Source of the DNA: Sphaerisporangium rufum
GTDB taxonomy: Bacteria > Actinomycetota > Actinomycetes > Streptosporangiales > Streptosporangiaceae
DNA: 64,000 bases
Direction: 5' to 3'
Assembly (NCBI RefSeq): GCF_016863395.1
Contig: NZ_BOOU01000069.1
Location: 1 to 64,000, forward strand
The notes beneath the pieces were generated by a model that was not told where the DNA came from, did not search any database, and worked only from the letters and a program-made list of their open reading frames with translations. Shown piece after piece: positions 24,580-33,441 of the stretch. The position numbers and the translations under genes are program-made. Each line of letters begins with the position of its first letter. Position 1 is the first letter of the stretch.

Positions 24580-24673
24580 CCTCCCGTTTCAGACAGGTGC
24601 CCCGCACGGCAATACTAGGTCTAGCAACCCGCGGTCGAGTCGTGCGAAGGCGCGGAACAAGAAGGAGCCCGAG

Positions 24674-25000
24674 GTGACCTACGTCATCGCGCAGCCTTGC
24701 GTTGATGTGCTGGACAAGGCGTGCATCGAGGAGTGCCCCGTCGATTGCATCTACGAGGGCAACCGCATGCTCTACATCCACCCGGACGAGTGCGTGGACT
24801 GCGGTGCGTGCGAGCCGGTCTGCCCGGTGGAGGCGATCTTCTACGAGGACGACACGCCCGACCAGTGGAAGGACTTCTACAAGGCCAACGTGGAGTTCTT
24901 CGACGACCTCGGGTCGCCCGGCGGCGCCTCCAAGGTCGGCAAGATCGAGAAGGACCACCCGATCGTGGCGGCGCTCCCGCCGCAGGCCGAGGAGCACTGA
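24674..25000 (+). CDS. fdxA: 7Fe ferredoxin FdxA
   Basis: A 108-residue soluble ferredoxin with 3Fe-4S and 4Fe-4S clusters. Cys residues are spaced CVDVLDKACIEECPVDC and CVDCGACEPVCP, the arrangement of seven-iron ferredoxins. It would carry electrons to cytochromes P450 or other reductive enzymes. The GTG start has AAGGAG seven bases upstream. A possible -10 element, TACTAG, lies near 24613. It is followed by dapC, as is usual in actinobacteria. Confidence 0.95.
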   Translation: MTYVIAQPCVDVLDKACIEECPVDCIYEGNRMLYIHPDECVDCGACEPVCPVEAIFYEDDTPDQWKDFYKANVEFFDDLGSPGGASKVGKIEKDHPIVAALPPQAEEH

Positions 25001-25160
25001 GCCTGTTCCCGCCGGGCCCGGTGCGCGGTGGGCCGTCCGCCCGCCGCACACCGGGTTCGCCGCCGCTGGAGTTCACGGGCCGCCGCCGGGTACCGTGGCC
25101 GCCGGCCCGCGGACACCCGCGGGCCGGACGTGCACGCGCTGACTGATTCGGGGGTGCTCC

Positions 25161-26240
25161 GTGATCGAGCTGCCTGACTTTCCGTGGGACCGGCTGACGC
25201 CGTACAAGGAGCGGGCGCTCGCGCATCCGGACGGCCTGGTCGACCTGTCGGTCGGCACCCCGGTCGACCCGGTGCCCGAGGTGGTCCGCGCGGCGCTGGC
25301 CGGAGCGGCCGACAGCCCCGGCTACCCCCTCACCCACGGCACCCCCCGGCTGCGGGAGGCCGCCGCCGGGTGGCTGGCCCGCCGGCACGGCGTCACCGCC
25401 GACCCCGAGGCCGTGCTGCCCGCCATCGGCACCAAGGAGCTGGTCGCCTGGCTGCCGACGCTGCTCGGCGTGCGCCCCGGGGACCGGGTGGTCATCCCCG
25501 CGCTGGCCTACCCCACCTACGACGTGGGCGCCCGGATCGCCGGCGCCACCGCCTACGCCACCGACGGCCTGCTCGGCCTCGGCCCGGAGCGGGTGCCGCT
25601 GGTCTGGGTCAACTCCCCGTCCAACCCCACCGGGCGGGTGCTGCCCGCCGAGCACCTGCGCAAGGTGGTCGCCTGGGCGCGCGAGCGCGGCGCGGTGGTC
25701 GCCTCCGACGAGTGCTACATCGAGCTGGGCTTCGACGAGCGCCCGGTGTCGATCCTGCACCCGGAGGTCTGCGGCGGCTCCCACGAGGGCCTGCTCGCCG
25801 TCCACTCGCTGTCCAAGCGGTCGAACCTGGCCGGTTACCGGGCCGGGTTCGTCACCGGCGACCCGGCGATCGTCCGGCGGCTGCTGGAGGTGCGCAAGCA
25901 CGCGGGCATGATGGTGCCCGCGCCGGTCCAGGCGGCGATGGCGGCCGCGCTGGACGACGACGAGCACGCCCGCCTCCAGCACGCCCGGTACGCGGCGCGC
26001 CGCGCGCTGTTGCGCCCGGCGCTGGAGAAGGCCGGCTGGCGGGTCGAGCACTCCACCGCCGGGCTCTACCTGTGGGCGACCGACGACCGAGGCTGCTGGG
26101 ACCAGGTCCGCGCGCTAGCCCAGATGGGGATTTTGGTCGCGCCGGGCGACTTTTACGGACATGAGGGTTCGCGGCACGTCCGGGTGGCCCTGACCGCCAC
26201 CGACGAGCGGGTCAATGCGGCGGTGCTTCGGCTCCAGTAA
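25161..26240 (+). CDS. dapC: Succinyldiaminopimelate aminotransferase DapC
   Basis: A 359-residue fold-type I PLP aminotransferase expected to make N-succinyl-2-amino-6-ketopimelate/diaminopimelate interconversion in the succinylase lysine pathway. The PLP Lys is in SLSKRSNLAGYR, preceded by NSPSNPTG, SDECYIELGF and the cofactor-binding FVTGDP region; the final Arg is in HVRVALT. GTG start. fdxA upstream and dapD/dapE 3 kb downstream support the assignment over other class I aminotransferases. Confidence 0.9.
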   Translation: MIELPDFPWDRLTPYKERALAHPDGLVDLSVGTPVDPVPEVVRAALAGAADSPGYPLTHGTPRLREAAAGWLARRHGVTADPEAVLPAIGTKELVAWLPTLLGVRPGDRVVIPALAYPTYDVGARIAGATAYATDGLLGLGPERVPLVWVNSPSNPTGRVLPAEHLRKVVAWARERGAVVASDECYIELGFDERPVSILHPEVCGGSHEGLLAVHSLSKRSNLAGYRAGFVTGDPAIVRRLLEVRKHAGMMVPAPVQAAMAAALDDDEHARLQHARYAARRALLRPALEKAGWRVEHSTAGLYLWATDDRGCWDQVRALAQMGILVAPGDFYGHEGSRHVRVALTATDERVNAAVLRLQ

Positions 26241-26251
26241 GATCCGGCGCC

Positions 26252-26911
26252 ATGACCATTGTGGTCGTGCTCGTCGTGAGCGCCGCCATTCTCGTCGTCG
26301 TGCTGGGCGCGCTGCTCGGCACCCGGCGACCCGACCGACCGGCCCGGCCGGCTCCCCGATTCATGGAGCCCGAGCCCGAGCCGGTGGGTCCGCATCCCGC
26401 GCTGGCACGCCCGGTGGTCCTCGATCCCGACAACCTCGACCCGCGCACGATCAAGGTGGGCGACACCATCGACCGGCAGGGCGCCCGCTCGCGCGTCCTC
26501 GGCGCCCTGCACCTGTCCTGGCAGGGCGACCAGTGGACCCGCTACCTGCTGGAGGAGGGCCCCCGCCTCTACCAGTGGCTCTCGGTGCAGGAGCGCGACG
26601 GCGGCCTGCCCGACGGGCAGGCCCACCTGGAGGTCTTCCTGTGGACCCCGGTGCCGACCCAGGGCATGGTGCCGGCCAAGAGCATGCTGATCATGGAGGG
26701 CGTGGAGTTCTTCCCGGTCGAGCGGGGCACCGCCGCGTTCCGCGCCGAGGGCACCACCGGCCATCCCGAGCGCGGGCTGCTCGACTTCGCCGACTACCGG
26801 GCTGCCGACGGCCGGCTGCTCAGCTTCAACCGGGTCCAGGGCGAGCCGTGGACCGCCTCCTACGCCCGCCCGCTCTCGCCCGGCTCCATCTACGTCGAGC
26901 GCATGCTCTGA
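26252..26911 (+). CDS. DUF4178 domain membrane-anchored protein
   Basis: A 219-residue protein: one N-terminal membrane helix (VVVLVVSAAILVVVLGALLG), a Pro-rich stretch, then a domain with IKVGDTIDRQG, RYLLEEGPRLYQWLSVQE and LLDFADYRAADGRLLSFNR that I recognise as DUF4178. DUF4178 proteins often travel with phage-shock-like or DUF350 membrane genes, but none is present. It starts eleven bases after dapC and may share its transcript. Function unknown. Confidence 0.82.
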   Translation: MTIVVVLVVSAAILVVVLGALLGTRRPDRPARPAPRFMEPEPEPVGPHPALARPVVLDPDNLDPRTIKVGDTIDRQGARSRVLGALHLSWQGDQWTRYLLEEGPRLYQWLSVQERDGGLPDGQAHLEVFLWTPVPTQGMVPAKSMLIMEGVEFFPVERGTAAFRAEGTTGHPERGLLDFADYRAADGRLLSFNRVQGEPWTASYARPLSPGSIYVERML

Positions 26912-26956
26912 TCCCCGGCCGTCCGTGATCCCCGGCCGGTCCGTGATCCCCGGCCG
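26909..26956. repeat. Tandem repeat after the DUF4178 gene
   Basis: Three copies of TGATCCCCGGCCG begin at 26909, 26926 and 26944 (period 17-18). The first overlaps the stop codon of the DUF4178 gene. They carry TGA in each unit and may form alternative stem-loops. Confidence 0.6.
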
Positions 26957-27419
26957 CTCCGCGTGACACCGCCTGCCGGTCCCCGATGGCTGACGTCCCC
27001 TGCCCGGCCGGCCTCCGGTGCCCGCCGGTCCGCCGGAGGCCGGTCCGCCGTCCCGGCCGGTGCGGGAGCCCCTGCCCGGCCCTGGCCGCGATCTCCTGGG
27101 CCGGCCCCGGTGCTCGCTCGCCCAACGGTGGAAACTTTCACCGCCGGGGGCGGCGCCGCCGTCCGCCGCCGGCCGGAACGCCAGGTGGGCGCGGGGTGGC
27201 CCGCCGCACGGACACGACGGCGCGGCCGCCGGTTGACCGGAGGGCCGCCGCCGGGATTTGCTCGCGCCGGCGGGCAACGACCGGTGCGAACGGCACGGCC
27301 CGGCGTCACGCGCGAATTGTGAGCGCTCACTTCGCGCTCCCGCCCCGGTGCACCGTTCGACCGGTCCGGCGCCCCGCCCGCCGCCGCGAACGCACCTCTC
27401 GGAGAATGGGAAGGCACCC
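26957..27419. other. 460-base intergenic region before the esterase
   Basis: No reading frame here has convincing codon use; short frames on both strands are Pro/Arg-rich shadows. The region is the leader of the CBM2 esterase gene and contains the GTGAGCGCTCAC palindrome at 27319. The stretch 26957-27300 is uniformly GC-rich and I see nothing else in it. Confidence 0.5.
27319..27330. promoter_or_regulatory. LacI-family (CebR/CelR-like) operator
   Basis: The 12-base perfect palindrome GTGAGCGCTCAC stands 89 bases before the GTG of the CBM2 esterase. The central GAGCGCTC is the core of actinobacterial CebR/CelR operators, whose ligand is cellobiose (established for Streptomyces and Thermobifida). 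It fits regulation of a plant-polysaccharide enzyme. No LacI regulator is encoded in the window. Confidence 0.6.
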
Positions 27420-28724
27420 GTGCGACAGTTCAGCTCCTCATCCCTGCGGACCTGGCTCTCGGCCGCCGCCGCGCTCGTGGCGGCCGCGTCCGTCGTGGCC
27501 GGCGCGCAGGCCGCCACCGCCGTCGCGGCCGGTTGCCGCGTCGGGTATAAGGTGGCCAGCTCGTGGCCCGGCGGGTTCGTCGCGGACATCACGATCACCA
27601 ACCTCGGCGATCCGATCAGCGGCTGGCGGCTCGCCTGGTCGTTCGCCCCCGGCCAGACCGTCAACCAGCTGTGGAACGGCTCCTACGTCCAGTCCGGAAC
27701 CCAGGTGACCGTCACCAACGTCTCCTACAACGGCGCCCTCGGGACCGGCGCGAGCACCACGCTGGGGCTGTACGCCGGCGGCCCCGCCGACCCGGTGCCG
27801 CAGAGCTTCACCCTCAACGGGGTCATCTGCACCGGCGGCGTGGCCACGCCCTCTCCCACGCCGACCCCCACTCCCACTCCCACCCCGACTCCCACGCCCA
27901 CCCCCTCCCCGACCCCCACTCCCACCCCGACTCCCACGCCCACCCGCCCGGCCATCGAGAACAACTTCCCGGTCACCCGGGAGGCGGCGTACGGCACGGG
28001 TAACCGGTACACCGTGTTCCGGCCGTCGAACCCCGCGGCCACCGGACGCCCGCTGCCGGTGCTGGTCTTCGGCAACGGGGCCTGCGCGCACACCAACATC
28101 AGCGAGGTGGTCCAGGCGCTGACCTTCGTCGCGGCCCGCGGGTTCGTCGTGGTGGACACCGGGTCGGTGGACGGCTCGCCGAACGGGGTGGCCAGCGGCA
28201 ACCCGATCCCGTCCCTGCTGACCGAGGCCATCACCTGGGCGGAGCGGGAGAACGCCCGCGCCGGCTCGCCGCTGGCCCAGCGGCTCGACCTGTCCAGGGT
28301 CGCCGCCGCCGGCCACTCCTGCGGCGGGCTGGAGGCCCTGGTCGCCGCCCAGGACCCGAGGGTCAAGAGCGTCATCGCGCTGGACAGCGGTTTCTTCGCC
28401 GACGGATCCTTCGGCTACCCGCGCTCGGAGCTGGGCAAGCTGCACACCCCGGCCATGTTCATGGACGGCGGGCCCTCCGACATCGCCTACGACAACACCC
28501 GGGCCAACTACGACCTGGCGCGGGTGCCCGCGGTGCTGGCCGAGCACCCGCAGGCCGGACACGCCGGGTTCATCGCCGGAGCCCAGATGGCCGAAGGCAT
28601 GACGACGGTGGTGCAGTTCCTGGACATGACGCTGAACGGCAACGCCACGGCCCGCTCGTACATCCTCAGCCCGACCGGGCTGGCGGCCAGGGCCCCGTGG
28701 AGCGTCCGCACGAAGAACTTCTGA
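27420..28724 (+). CDS. Secreted alpha/beta hydrolase with cellulose-binding module CBM2
   Basis: A 434-residue secreted enzyme. Residues 1-35 are a signal peptide (LSAAAALVAAASVVAGAQA). Residues 38-140 form a CBM2 module, with the usual Cys pair (GCRVGYKV and GVICTGG) and Trp residues in SSWPGG, SGWRLAWSF and LWNGSY. A (Pro-Thr/Ser) linker of about 40 residues follows. The hydrolase domain carries the nucleophile Ser in AGHSCGGLEA and a late His in AGHAGF. It should act on acylated plant polysaccharide such as acetyl-xylan or similar esters. The GTG start has GGGAAGG upstream. The LacI-type operator in front suggests induction by cellobiose-type sugars. Confidence 0.88.
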   Translation: MRQFSSSSLRTWLSAAAALVAAASVVAGAQAATAVAAGCRVGYKVASSWPGGFVADITITNLGDPISGWRLAWSFAPGQTVNQLWNGSYVQSGTQVTVTNVSYNGALGTGASTTLGLYAGGPADPVPQSFTLNGVICTGGVATPSPTPTPTPTPTPTPTPTPSPTPTPTPTPTPTRPAIENNFPVTREAAYGTGNRYTVFRPSNPAATGRPLPVLVFGNGACAHTNISEVVQALTFVAARGFVVVDTGSVDGSPNGVASGNPIPSLLTEAITWAERENARAGSPLAQRLDLSRVAAAGHSCGGLEALVAAQDPRVKSVIALDSGFFADGSFGYPRSELGKLHTPAMFMDGGPSDIAYDNTRANYDLARVPAVLAEHPQAGHAGFIAGAQMAEGMTTVVQFLDMTLNGNATARSYILSPTGLAARAPWSVRTKNF

Positions 28725-28746
28725 CCGCGGGACGGCCCGGCCGTCC

Positions 28747-29580
28747 TCAGGTGATCTGCACGCCGCCGGCCGCGGCGGGCCTGGTGTCCGCGCGCCAGCC
28801 GTCGTGGCCGGTGGCCGAGCGCCAGGTGACGCCCGCGTAGCGCACCTCGCGCAGGCCGTACCGCTTGGCGTTGGCCACCGACCAGGCGGCGATCAGCCAG
28901 CCGCGCCGGGTCGAGGACGCCTTGATCACCTCGCCGTCGCCCGCCGCCCGGCCCAGCGTGCGCACCAGCTCCTGGCGCGCCTTGCCGGGCTGGGACGGCG
29001 CGGGCTTCTCCGGCACCGGGTACCAGCAGTGAACCGCCTTGGCGGCCCGGCCGGTGAACGCGTCGGCCAGGATGACCGCGTCCGCCTCGTGCTGGGCGTA
29101 GGCCGAGCCGTCCGCCGAGCGCTGCACCGCCTGGGCGGCCTCGTGCAGCGGCAGCTTCTGGTAGTTCTTCACCTTGGCCAGCGCGGCGAAGAACTTGCGG
29201 GTCGCGTAGACCGGGTCCTGCAGCTGCTCGACGGTGCCCCAGCCCTGCGAGGGCCGCTGCTGGAACACCCCGACCGAGTCGCGGTCGCCGAACGGCAGGT
29301 TCAGCATCTTCGACTCCTGGATCGCGGTGACGTACGCGATCTCCACCGCCCGCTCCGGCATCCCGCGGCGGTCGGCCACCGCGGCGATCGTCGCGGCCAC
29401 CTGGGCCTGCTCGATCTCCAGGTCCAGCGTGCCCGCGGGCGTGCGCACCTGGCAGTGCTCGCCCAGCGCGAACGGCTGCGCTCGGTGCAGAAGGTGATAA
29501 ACCCCGAAAAATATGGCGATGGCGAGAACGACAACGATGGCGATGATCGTCAGGGTCGCTCTGGAGAATCGCCGTGCCAC
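28747..29580 (-). CDS. Membrane-anchored lysozyme-like protein
   Basis: Single-pass protein of about 277 residues. RRFSRATLTIIAIVVVLAIA is the N-terminal membrane helix. The outer part contains QVAATIAAVADRRGMPERAVEIAYVTAIQESKMLNL and SVGVFQQRPSQGWG, which look like a lytic transglycosylase/lysozyme fold with Glu in QES as the candidate catalytic residue. Such proteins are often annotated as heavy-metal transporter or hypothetical in actinobacteria. I chose the GTG at 29580, which gives a short basic start before the helix; a GTG at 29622 would extend it by fourteen residues. It is divergent from dapD. Confidence 0.75.
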   Translation of the reverse strand: MARRFSRATLTIIAIVVVLAIAIFFGVYHLLHRAQPFALGEHCQVRTPAGTLDLEIEQAQVAATIAAVADRRGMPERAVEIAYVTAIQESKMLNLPFGDRDSVGVFQQRPSQGWGTVEQLQDPVYATRKFFAALAKVKNYQKLPLHEAAQAVQRSADGSAYAQHEADAVILADAFTGRAAKAVHCWYPVPEKPAPSQPGKARQELVRTLGRAAGDGEVIKASSTRRGWLIAAWSVANAKRYGLREVRYAGVTWRSATGHDGWRADTRPAAAGGVQIT

Positions 29581-29636
29581 GCTCAAGAACCTACCGGCCC
29601 GGCCGAGTACCTCGTGCGGCACTAAGCTCCACTTGC

Positions 29637-30473
29637 ATGAGCCAGTCCTACGAAAGCCCCTTGCCGGTCGCCATTGACGAGCTGTGGGAGCGGCGCGCCG
29701 AACTCTCCCCCGACGACACCGAGGCGCGCGGTGCGATCGTCGGGGCCGTCGACCTGCTGGACACCGGCAAGGCCCGGGTGGCGTTCGTCGACCCCGCCTC
29801 CGGCGGCGTGGTCGTGGACGAGCGGGCCAAGCGCGCCATCCTGCTGAGCTTCCGGGTGCTCGGCATGGTCCGCAGCCAGGTGGGCGACTTCCACCACAAC
29901 GACCGCATCCCCCTGAAGACGTCGCTGGAAGGCGTGCGGGTGGTGCCCGGCGCCATCGCCCGCTGGGGCTCCTACCTGGCCCCCGGCGTGGTCCTGATGC
30001 CGAGCTACACCAACATCGGCGCCTACGTGGACAGCGGCACCATGGTCGACACCTGGGCGACCGTCGGCTCCTGCGCCCAGATCGGCCGCAACGTGCACCT
30101 GTCCGGCGGCGTCGGCATCGGCGGCGTGCTGGAGCCGCCGAACGCCGTCCCGGTGATCGTCGAGGACGAGGCCCTGATCGGCAGCCGTTCGATGATCGTC
30201 GAGGGCGCCCGGGTCGGCACCGGCGCCGTGGTCGGCGCCGGCACCATCCTGTCCGCCTCCATCCCGGTGATCGACGTGACCACCGGCGAGGAGATCAGCC
30301 GCGGCCACGTCCCCGACTGGTGCGTCGCCGTCGGCGGCACCCGGCCCAAGGAGTTCCCCGGCGGCACCTTCGGCCTGCCCTGCGTCCTGGTGCTCAAGCG
30401 GCTGGAGCCCGGGCAGCGGCACGACAAGGCCGAGCTGAACGACGTCCTGCGGCAGCACGGCCTCAATGCCTGA
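29637..30473 (+). CDS. dapD: Tetrahydrodipicolinate N-succinyltransferase DapD
   Basis: A 278-residue left-handed beta-helix acyltransferase that uses succinyl-CoA to make N-succinyl-2-amino-6-ketopimelate in lysine/diaminopimelate synthesis. The hexapeptide repeats run through [40 protein letters not shown] and [16 protein letters not shown]. The C-terminus overlaps the start of dapE by eight bases, so the pair is an operon. Length and sequence are of the E. coli-like type, shorter than the mycobacterial DapD. Confidence 0.95.
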   Translation: MSQSYESPLPVAIDELWERRAELSPDDTEARGAIVGAVDLLDTGKARVAFVDPASGGVVVDERAKRAILLSFRVLGMVRSQVGDFHHNDRIPLKTSLEGVRVVPGAIARWGSYLAPGVVLMPSYTNIGAYVDSGTMVDTWATVGSCAQIGRNVHLSGGVGIGGVLEPPNAVPVIVEDEALIGSRSMIVEGARVGTGAVVGAGTILSASIPVIDVTTGEEISRGHVPDWCVAVGGTRPKEFPGGTFGLPCVLVLKRLEPGQRHDKAELNDVLRQHGLNA

Positions 30474-31533
30474 CGTCCGGCCGCTCGACCTGACCGCCGG
30501 CGCCGGCGAGCTCACCGCCGCGCTCGTCGACATCGAGTCGGTCAGCGGCGGCGAGAAGGCCCTGGCCGACGCGATCGAGGCGGCGCTCGCGCCGCTGCCG
30601 CACCTCGCCGTCGAGCGCGACGGCGAGGCGGTGATCGCCCGCACCCGGCTCGGCCGGCCCGAGCGGGTGGTCATCGCCGGCCACATCGACACCGTCCCGG
30701 TGGCCGGCAACCTGCCCTCCCGGGTCGAGGGCGACCTCATCCACGGCTGCGGCACCTCGGACATGAAGAGCGGCGTCGCCGTCGCGCTCCGGCTCGCCGC
30801 CGGCCTCCCCGAACCGAGCCGCGACGTGACCTACGTCTTCTACGACTGCGAGGAGGTCGAGGCCGAGCGCAACGGCCTGGCCCGGCTCGGCCGCACCCGG
30901 CCCGAGCTGCTGGCCGGCGACTTCGCCGTGCTGATGGAGCCCACGGACGGCGAGATCGAGGGCGGCTGCCAGGGCACCCTGCGCGCGCAGATCACCACCC
31001 GCGGCCGGCGCGCGCACAGCGCCCGCTCCTGGTTCGGCGTCAACGCCATCCACGCGGTGGCGCCGCTGCTCGACCGGCTCGCCGCCTACGTGCCGCGCGA
31101 GCCGGTCGTCGACGGCCTCACCTACCACGAAGGGCTGAACGCCGTCGGCATCACCGGCGGCGTCGCCGGCAACGTCATCCCCGACGAGTGCGTGCTGACG
31201 GTGAACCATCGCTTCGCCCCGGACCGGTCGCTGGAGGAGGCGCGGCAGCATGTCCGGGAGGTCTTCGATGGGCACGAGGTGCGCTTCACCGATGGCGCCC
31301 CCGCCGCCCGGCCTGGCCTCACCCACCCGGCGGCCGCCGCGTTCGCCGCCGCGGTCGGCGGCACCCCGCGCGCCAAGCTCGGCTGGACCGACGTGGCGCG
31401 CTTCGCCGCGCTCGGCATCCCGGCGGTCAACTACGGCCCCGGCGACCCCAACCTGGCCCACCAGCAGGGCGAGCACGCCTCGCTGTCCCGGATCGCCGAG
31501 TGCGACCGCCGGATGTTCGCCTGGCTCGGCTGA
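30466..31533 (+). CDS. dapE: Succinyl-diaminopimelate desuccinylase DapE
   Basis: A 355-residue M20 metallohydrolase. Metal ligands are in AGHIDTVPV (His, and catalytic Asp), [10 protein letters not shown] (bridging Asp), CEEVE (catalytic Glu pair) and a late His in [14 protein letters not shown]. It hydrolyses N-succinyl-L,L-diaminopimelate to free diaminopimelate and succinate. It begins within the end of dapD and is followed by a long hairpin terminator at 31552. Confidence 0.95.
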   Translation: MPDVRPLDLTAGAGELTAALVDIESVSGGEKALADAIEAALAPLPHLAVERDGEAVIARTRLGRPERVVIAGHIDTVPVAGNLPSRVEGDLIHGCGTSDMKSGVAVALRLAAGLPEPSRDVTYVFYDCEEVEAERNGLARLGRTRPELLAGDFAVLMEPTDGEIEGGCQGTLRAQITTRGRRAHSARSWFGVNAIHAVAPLLDRLAAYVPREPVVDGLTYHEGLNAVGITGGVAGNVIPDECVLTVNHRFAPDRSLEEARQHVREVFDGHEVRFTDGAPAARPGLTHPAAAAFAAAVGGTPRAKLGWTDVARFAALGIPAVNYGPGDPNLAHQQGEHASLSRIAECDRRMFAWLG

Positions 31534-31551
31534 CCCGGCCGGCCTGGAAAA

Positions 31552-31600
31552 AGAAAGCGGCTCTCCCCTCCTGGCCATTAGGTGGGGAGAGCCGCTTTCT
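31552..31600. terminator. Long perfect hairpin after dapE
   Basis: A 17-base perfect stem, AGAAAGCGGCTCTCCCC at 31552-31568 and its exact complement at 31584-31600, encloses a 15-base loop in which CCT/AGG can pair further. It starts 18 bases after the dapE stop. It lacks a long U-tract but has TTTCT on the right arm, so it can act as an intrinsic terminator. Confidence 0.85.
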
Positions 31601-31795
31601 GTCCCGAGCAGCACCCTCGTCACTTAGACGTCACCCTTCGAGTGAACGGTTCCCCTGCTCCAGCCGGATTTTCGGCGAATTCCCGCCGTCGCGCGCCGGG
31701 GTTGCCACCGCCGGGCAGGGGTTCCCGACACGATGGGTCTCCGCGGCGGTCAGACAGGGCGTTAGCGGGCGTCCTGCCGGGTTAGCGTGACCCTC

Positions 31796-32587
31796 ATGAC
31801 TTCACGCCAGGAACGCCGCCAGGGGCAGTCCATAGTCCGTGGCAAGTTCGTCCCCGACTCCACCCACGACCAGCGGTTGCTCGACCGGCCCGGCGGCTCC
31901 GACTGGCTGCACATGGATCCATGGCGGGTGCTGCGCATCCAGGCCGAGTTCGTCGAGGGCTTCGGCCAGCTCGCCGAGCTTCCCCCGGCCGTCACCGTGT
32001 TCGGCTCGGCCCGCACCAGGCCTGGCGACCCCGGCTACGAGATGGGCGTCCAGCTCGGCGCCGCGCTCGCCCGGGCCGGCTACGCGGTGATCACCGGTGG
32101 CGGTCCCGGCTGCATGGAGGCGGCCAACAAGGGCGCGCGCGAGGCGGGCGGCGTGTCGATCGGCCTCGGCATCGAGCTGCCGTTCGAGCAGAAGCTGAAC
32201 GACTACGTCGACGTGGGCATCGAGTTCCGCTACTTCTTCGTCCGCAAGACCATGTTCGTCAAGTACGCCGACGCGTTCGTCGTGCTCCCCGGCGGCTTCG
32301 GCACGCTGGACGAGCTCTTCGAGGCGGTGACCCTGGTCCAGACCGGGAAGATCACCCAGTTCCCCATCGTGCTGCTGGGGACCGCCTTCTGGCGGCCGCT
32401 GATCGAGTGGATCAAGGAGTCGCTGCTGTCGCACGGCATGATCTCCGCCCAGGACCCCGACCTGCTGCACATCACCGACGACCCCGACGAGGCCGTCAAG
32501 CTCATCGTGGACAGCCGCCGCCGCGCCGACCAGGCCGAGCTGGAGGCCCGCGTCCAGGCCGCCTCCGCCGACCACAACGGCACCTGA
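31796..32587 (+). CDS. LOG family protein (TIGR00730)
   Basis: A 263-residue member of the lonely-guy family. It carries the nucleotide-binding GGGPGCMEAANKGA and the diagnostic PGGFGTLDELFE. Plant and actinobacterial LOG enzymes are cytokinin riboside 5'-monophosphate phosphoribohydrolases; many bacterial members act on AMP. The start MTSRQERRQGQ matches actinobacterial homologues. A GTG at 31787 would add three residues. Another LOG gene follows after 147 bases. Confidence 0.9.
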   Translation: MTSRQERRQGQSIVRGKFVPDSTHDQRLLDRPGGSDWLHMDPWRVLRIQAEFVEGFGQLAELPPAVTVFGSARTRPGDPGYEMGVQLGAALARAGYAVITGGGPGCMEAANKGAREAGGVSIGLGIELPFEQKLNDYVDVGIEFRYFFVRKTMFVKYADAFVVLPGGFGTLDELFEAVTLVQTGKITQFPIVLLGTAFWRPLIEWIKESLLSHGMISAQDPDLLHITDDPDEAVKLIVDSRRRADQAELEARVQAASADHNGT

Positions 32588-32734
32588 CCGGCCGGCGGCG
32601 CGACCCAGGTCCACCGGTTGAGCGATCATCCCTGGCGGCGGCGCGAACGCCGGCCGGCGGGCGCACGAGCGCCGCCGGCTCGATGGTCTTCCCTGGAAGG
32701 GATCTCGGCCCGTCATCTCGGTAAGGTGTTCGGC

Positions 32735-33328
32735 GTGACCATGGCGATCTGCGTGTTCTGCGCGTCCAGCTTGAAGATCGACAAGAAGTACCTGGACCTG
32801 GCCGCCGAGGTGGGCACCGAGCTGGCCCGGCGCGGGCACACGCTGGTCAGCGGCGGCGCCATGGTCTCCTGCATGGGCGCGGTGGCCCGGGCGGCCCGCG
32901 CGGCCGGCGGGCGCACGGTCGGCGTGATGCCGCGGGTCCTGGTGGACCTGGAGATCGCCGACGAGGAGAGCGACGAGCTGATCATCACCTCGGACATGCG
33001 GGAGCGCAAGGGCGTCATGGACACCCGGTCCGACGGCTTCCTGGTGCTGCCCGGCGGCATCGGCACCCTGGAGGAGCTGTTCGAGATCTGGACGTCCCGG
33101 GTGATCGGCATGCACGACAAGCCGCTGGTCATCCTGGACCCCTGGGGCCTGTACGCGCCGCTGCGGCTGCAGGTGGGCCAGATGTACGAGGCGGGGTTCA
33201 CCCGCCCGGACGTCTTCGACGCCATCGCCTGGACCACCACGGTCCCCGACGCCCTGGACCACCTGGAACGGCCGACGCGCCCGTTCACCCCGCGAGCGGA
33301 GGAGATCGGCGAGTCCACGCCCGCCTGA
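32735..33328 (+). CDS. Second LOG family protein with altered first motif
   Basis: A 197-residue LOG protein beginning ICVFCASSLKID, the usual start of the family. The C-terminal PGGIGTLEELFEIWT motif is intact. The first glycine motif is SGGAMVSCMG instead of GGGxGLMG, so the phosphate-binding turn is unusual. I chose the GTG (with AAGG eight bases upstream) just before ATG 32741. It is tandem with the other LOG protein and may have a different substrate or be regulatory. Confidence 0.88.
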   Translation: MTMAICVFCASSLKIDKKYLDLAAEVGTELARRGHTLVSGGAMVSCMGAVARAARAAGGRTVGVMPRVLVDLEIADEESDELIITSDMRERKGVMDTRSDGFLVLPGGIGTLEELFEIWTSRVIGMHDKPLVILDPWGLYAPLRLQVGQMYEAGFTRPDVFDAIAWTTTVPDALDHLERPTRPFTPRAEEIGESTPA

Positions 33329-33441
33329 CGGGGTGGACATCCGGTCCATCAGGTCACCGGCCGGCTGCCACAGGCCCGCGCGGTGCCGGCCGGACATGCC
33401 GGCGGGCCGCGATGCCATCACCGCGGCCCGCCAGGACGGAT

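Noticed and set aside
26957-27322. Plus-strand frame starting MTPPAGPRWL
   Set aside because: Pro/Arg/Gly-rich with no codon bias or ribosome binding site; treated as leader of the esterase gene.
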